From positions 1 through 64,000 of the forward strand of contig JAMPEH010000009.1 of NCBI GenBank assembly GCA_023665245.1: a DNA stretch of 64,000 nucleotides, read 5' to 3'. The notes beneath the pieces were generated by a model that was given only the letters and a program-made list of their open reading frames with translations, searched no databases and was not told the origin of the DNA. Positions 63,109-64,000 of this stretch are shown here, piece by piece. Every line of letters begins with the position of its first letter. Positions within the stretch are counted from its first letter, which is position 1. Origin of the DNA: Muribaculaceae bacterium. GTDB taxonomy: Bacteria > Pseudomonadota > Alphaproteobacteria > Rs-D84. The translations under genes and the position numbers were made by a program.

Positions 63109-64000
63109 TTACTTTATTTTCACTTTCTTTACCGTGCTCCATGCGGAATAATATTTAATACCGCCTACCCTTTTGCATGCCCGCATTCTCACATAATAAT
63201 ATTTTCTGCTTTTTAGCTTCGTAATTGCATACTTCGATTTGCTTTTTGATACCTGCTTTGTCTTTGCTCCACTGAATTTTTTATTCGTGGAATACTGTAT
63301 CTGGTATCCACTCAGTTTTTTATTTGTTTTCCACTTTAACGTAAGCTTGCCTTTTCCATTGCTTTTCACATACGTTGGCTTGACTAATGCAACATATGTC
63401 ATTTTCCTTGTGTTTCCATTTTTACCCGTCACGGAACCCATTGTAGGGATAACCTTGTAGCTGTATGTTCCGCCTGATTTTGCCGTTTTATCCACATAAC
63501 TTCCTACCGAAGATGTAGCCGCAAGCTTTTTCCATGAGCCGCTTCCTGCCTTGCGGTAAACAATATAACCGGTTGCATTTTTTACCTTACCCCATGAAAC
63601 CTTAATGCCTGAAGCTGTGTTCTTTACCGTGTCAATGTAAACAGGATTTAATTTTGCTGAAATGTTGAAGGTGTAGTTGCCTGTGTAATATGAGGTAAAC
63701 CAGTCGCCATCACCGAACATCCCACTGAGGCTTACATAATATGTGCCTGGTGTCTCTATTTCAAATTCAAAGTCACTTTTAATTTTACCCAAAGCTTCAT
63801 CCTTATCGAAATTTTTCTTATATGTTTGATTTCCCTTTGAATCATATAATTTCCATCCAATCCACTTCATGTCCGAATTTACATTAAACGTATAGCTTCC
63901 TGTTTTATTAATGGTAAATTTATAAAAATCATCATAATCATTTTTTGCTATCTGCCCTTTATAGCTCTTGCCTAATTCTATTTTGTTTGCTGATATCATA
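63109..64000 (-). CDS. C-terminal part of an Fn3-type surface protein (cut by the window edge)
   Basis: The visible 296 residues begin inside the protein. They hold a PPC-like domain (about 5-110: SYTFNVNSDMKWIGWKLYDS, then PGTYYVSLSG) and two fibronectin type III domains (NATGYIVYRKAGSGSWKKL; LSGYQIQYSTNKKFSGAKTK). Such C-terminal Fn3 pairs are common in secreted proteins of Lachnospiraceae. Its stop is 17 nt before the start of the amidase/LRR gene, so it belongs to the same operon. The N-terminal catalytic part, if any, lies outside the window. Confidence 0.8.
   Translation of the reverse strand, partial: MISANKIELGKSYKGQIAKNDYDDFYKFTINKTGSYTFNVNSDMKWIGWKLYDSKGNQTYKKNFDKDEALGKIKSDFEFEIETPGTYYVSLSGMFGDGDWFTSYYTGNYTFNISAKLNPVYIDTVKNTASGIKVSWGKVKNATGYIVYRKAGSGSWKKLAATSSVGSYVDKTAKSGGTYSYKVIPTMGSVTGKNGNTRKMTYVALVKPTYVKSNGKGKLTLKWKTNKKLSGYQIQYSTNKKFSGAKTKQVSKSKSKYAITKLKSRKYYYVRMRACKRVGGIKYYSAWSTVKKVKIK

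Overview
The window looks like a chromosome segment from a spore-forming, low-to-moderate GC clostridium, most likely of the Lachnospiraceae. The grounds are GGAGG-type ribosome binding sites on nearly every gene and a set of families typical of that group: BspA/LRR_5 surface proteins, Big_2 and InlB-type repeats, DUF4143 ATPases, a FapA/DUF342 protein, a CdaR/PucR regulator and SpoIIID-like remnants. I saw no rRNA, tRNA, CRISPR array or intact insertion sequence.

Region 1 (1-14 kb) is accessory DNA. It opens with the 5'-truncated end of what may be a conjugative-element gene. Next comes a tight four-gene operon (6064 down to 814): an adenine-N6 DNA methyltransferase, an 839-residue protein with an Hsp90-like ATPase at the N-terminus and a histidine-kinase-like core at the C-terminus, a complete receiver-domain protein, and an HNH endonuclease. 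It reads as a restriction-type defence system with a built-in two-component relay, and I do not recognise it as a named system. It is followed by two DUF4143 ATPases (one broken by three frameshifts), an orphan MNT nucleotidyltransferase, two SpoIIID-like remnants forming a direct repeat around a small cassette, an unknown two-gene membrane unit, two paralogous XRE regulators, and a 49-residue AgrD-like peptide gene.

Region 2 (14-30.5 kb) holds a dGTPase-type HD hydrolase with a long N-terminal extension, an iron-sulfur flavoprotein, a transglutaminase/LRR/Big_2 surface protein and a catabolic locus. That locus consists of a PucR-family regulator, a polar amino-acid ABC transporter, a cytidylate-kinase-like protein, a class III aminotransferase and an iron alcohol dehydrogenase. 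A perfect inverted repeat in front of the transporter shares a 10-mer with the leader of the regulator gene. A cold-shock gene, a FapA protein and a subtilase follow.

Region 3 (30.5-53 kb) is mostly core and housekeeping. It has three family 2 glycosyltransferases, an orphan Card1-like CARF nuclease, a membrane protein ending in two MSPDEIAAL motifs, a small LytTR regulator with candidate paired sites at two promoters, a PIN toxin-antitoxin pair, an rRNA methyltransferase, a TPR-DUF4037-DUF4125 fusion, Mrp, a flavodiiron protein, an SPFH operon, asparaginase, a MATE transporter, YlmH, CorA and an Rpn-family nuclease.

Region 4 (53-64 kb) is a surface-protein locus on the minus strand. It runs from an Fn3 protein (cut by the window edge), through an amidase/LRR_5 protein and an 1810-residue amidase-CHAP-PG-binding protein ending in a type I dockerin, to a membrane-anchored cohesin protein and a secreted cohesin-LRR_5 protein. 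This is a self-contained cohesin-dockerin set built around cell-wall hydrolase domains rather than plant-polysaccharide enzymes.
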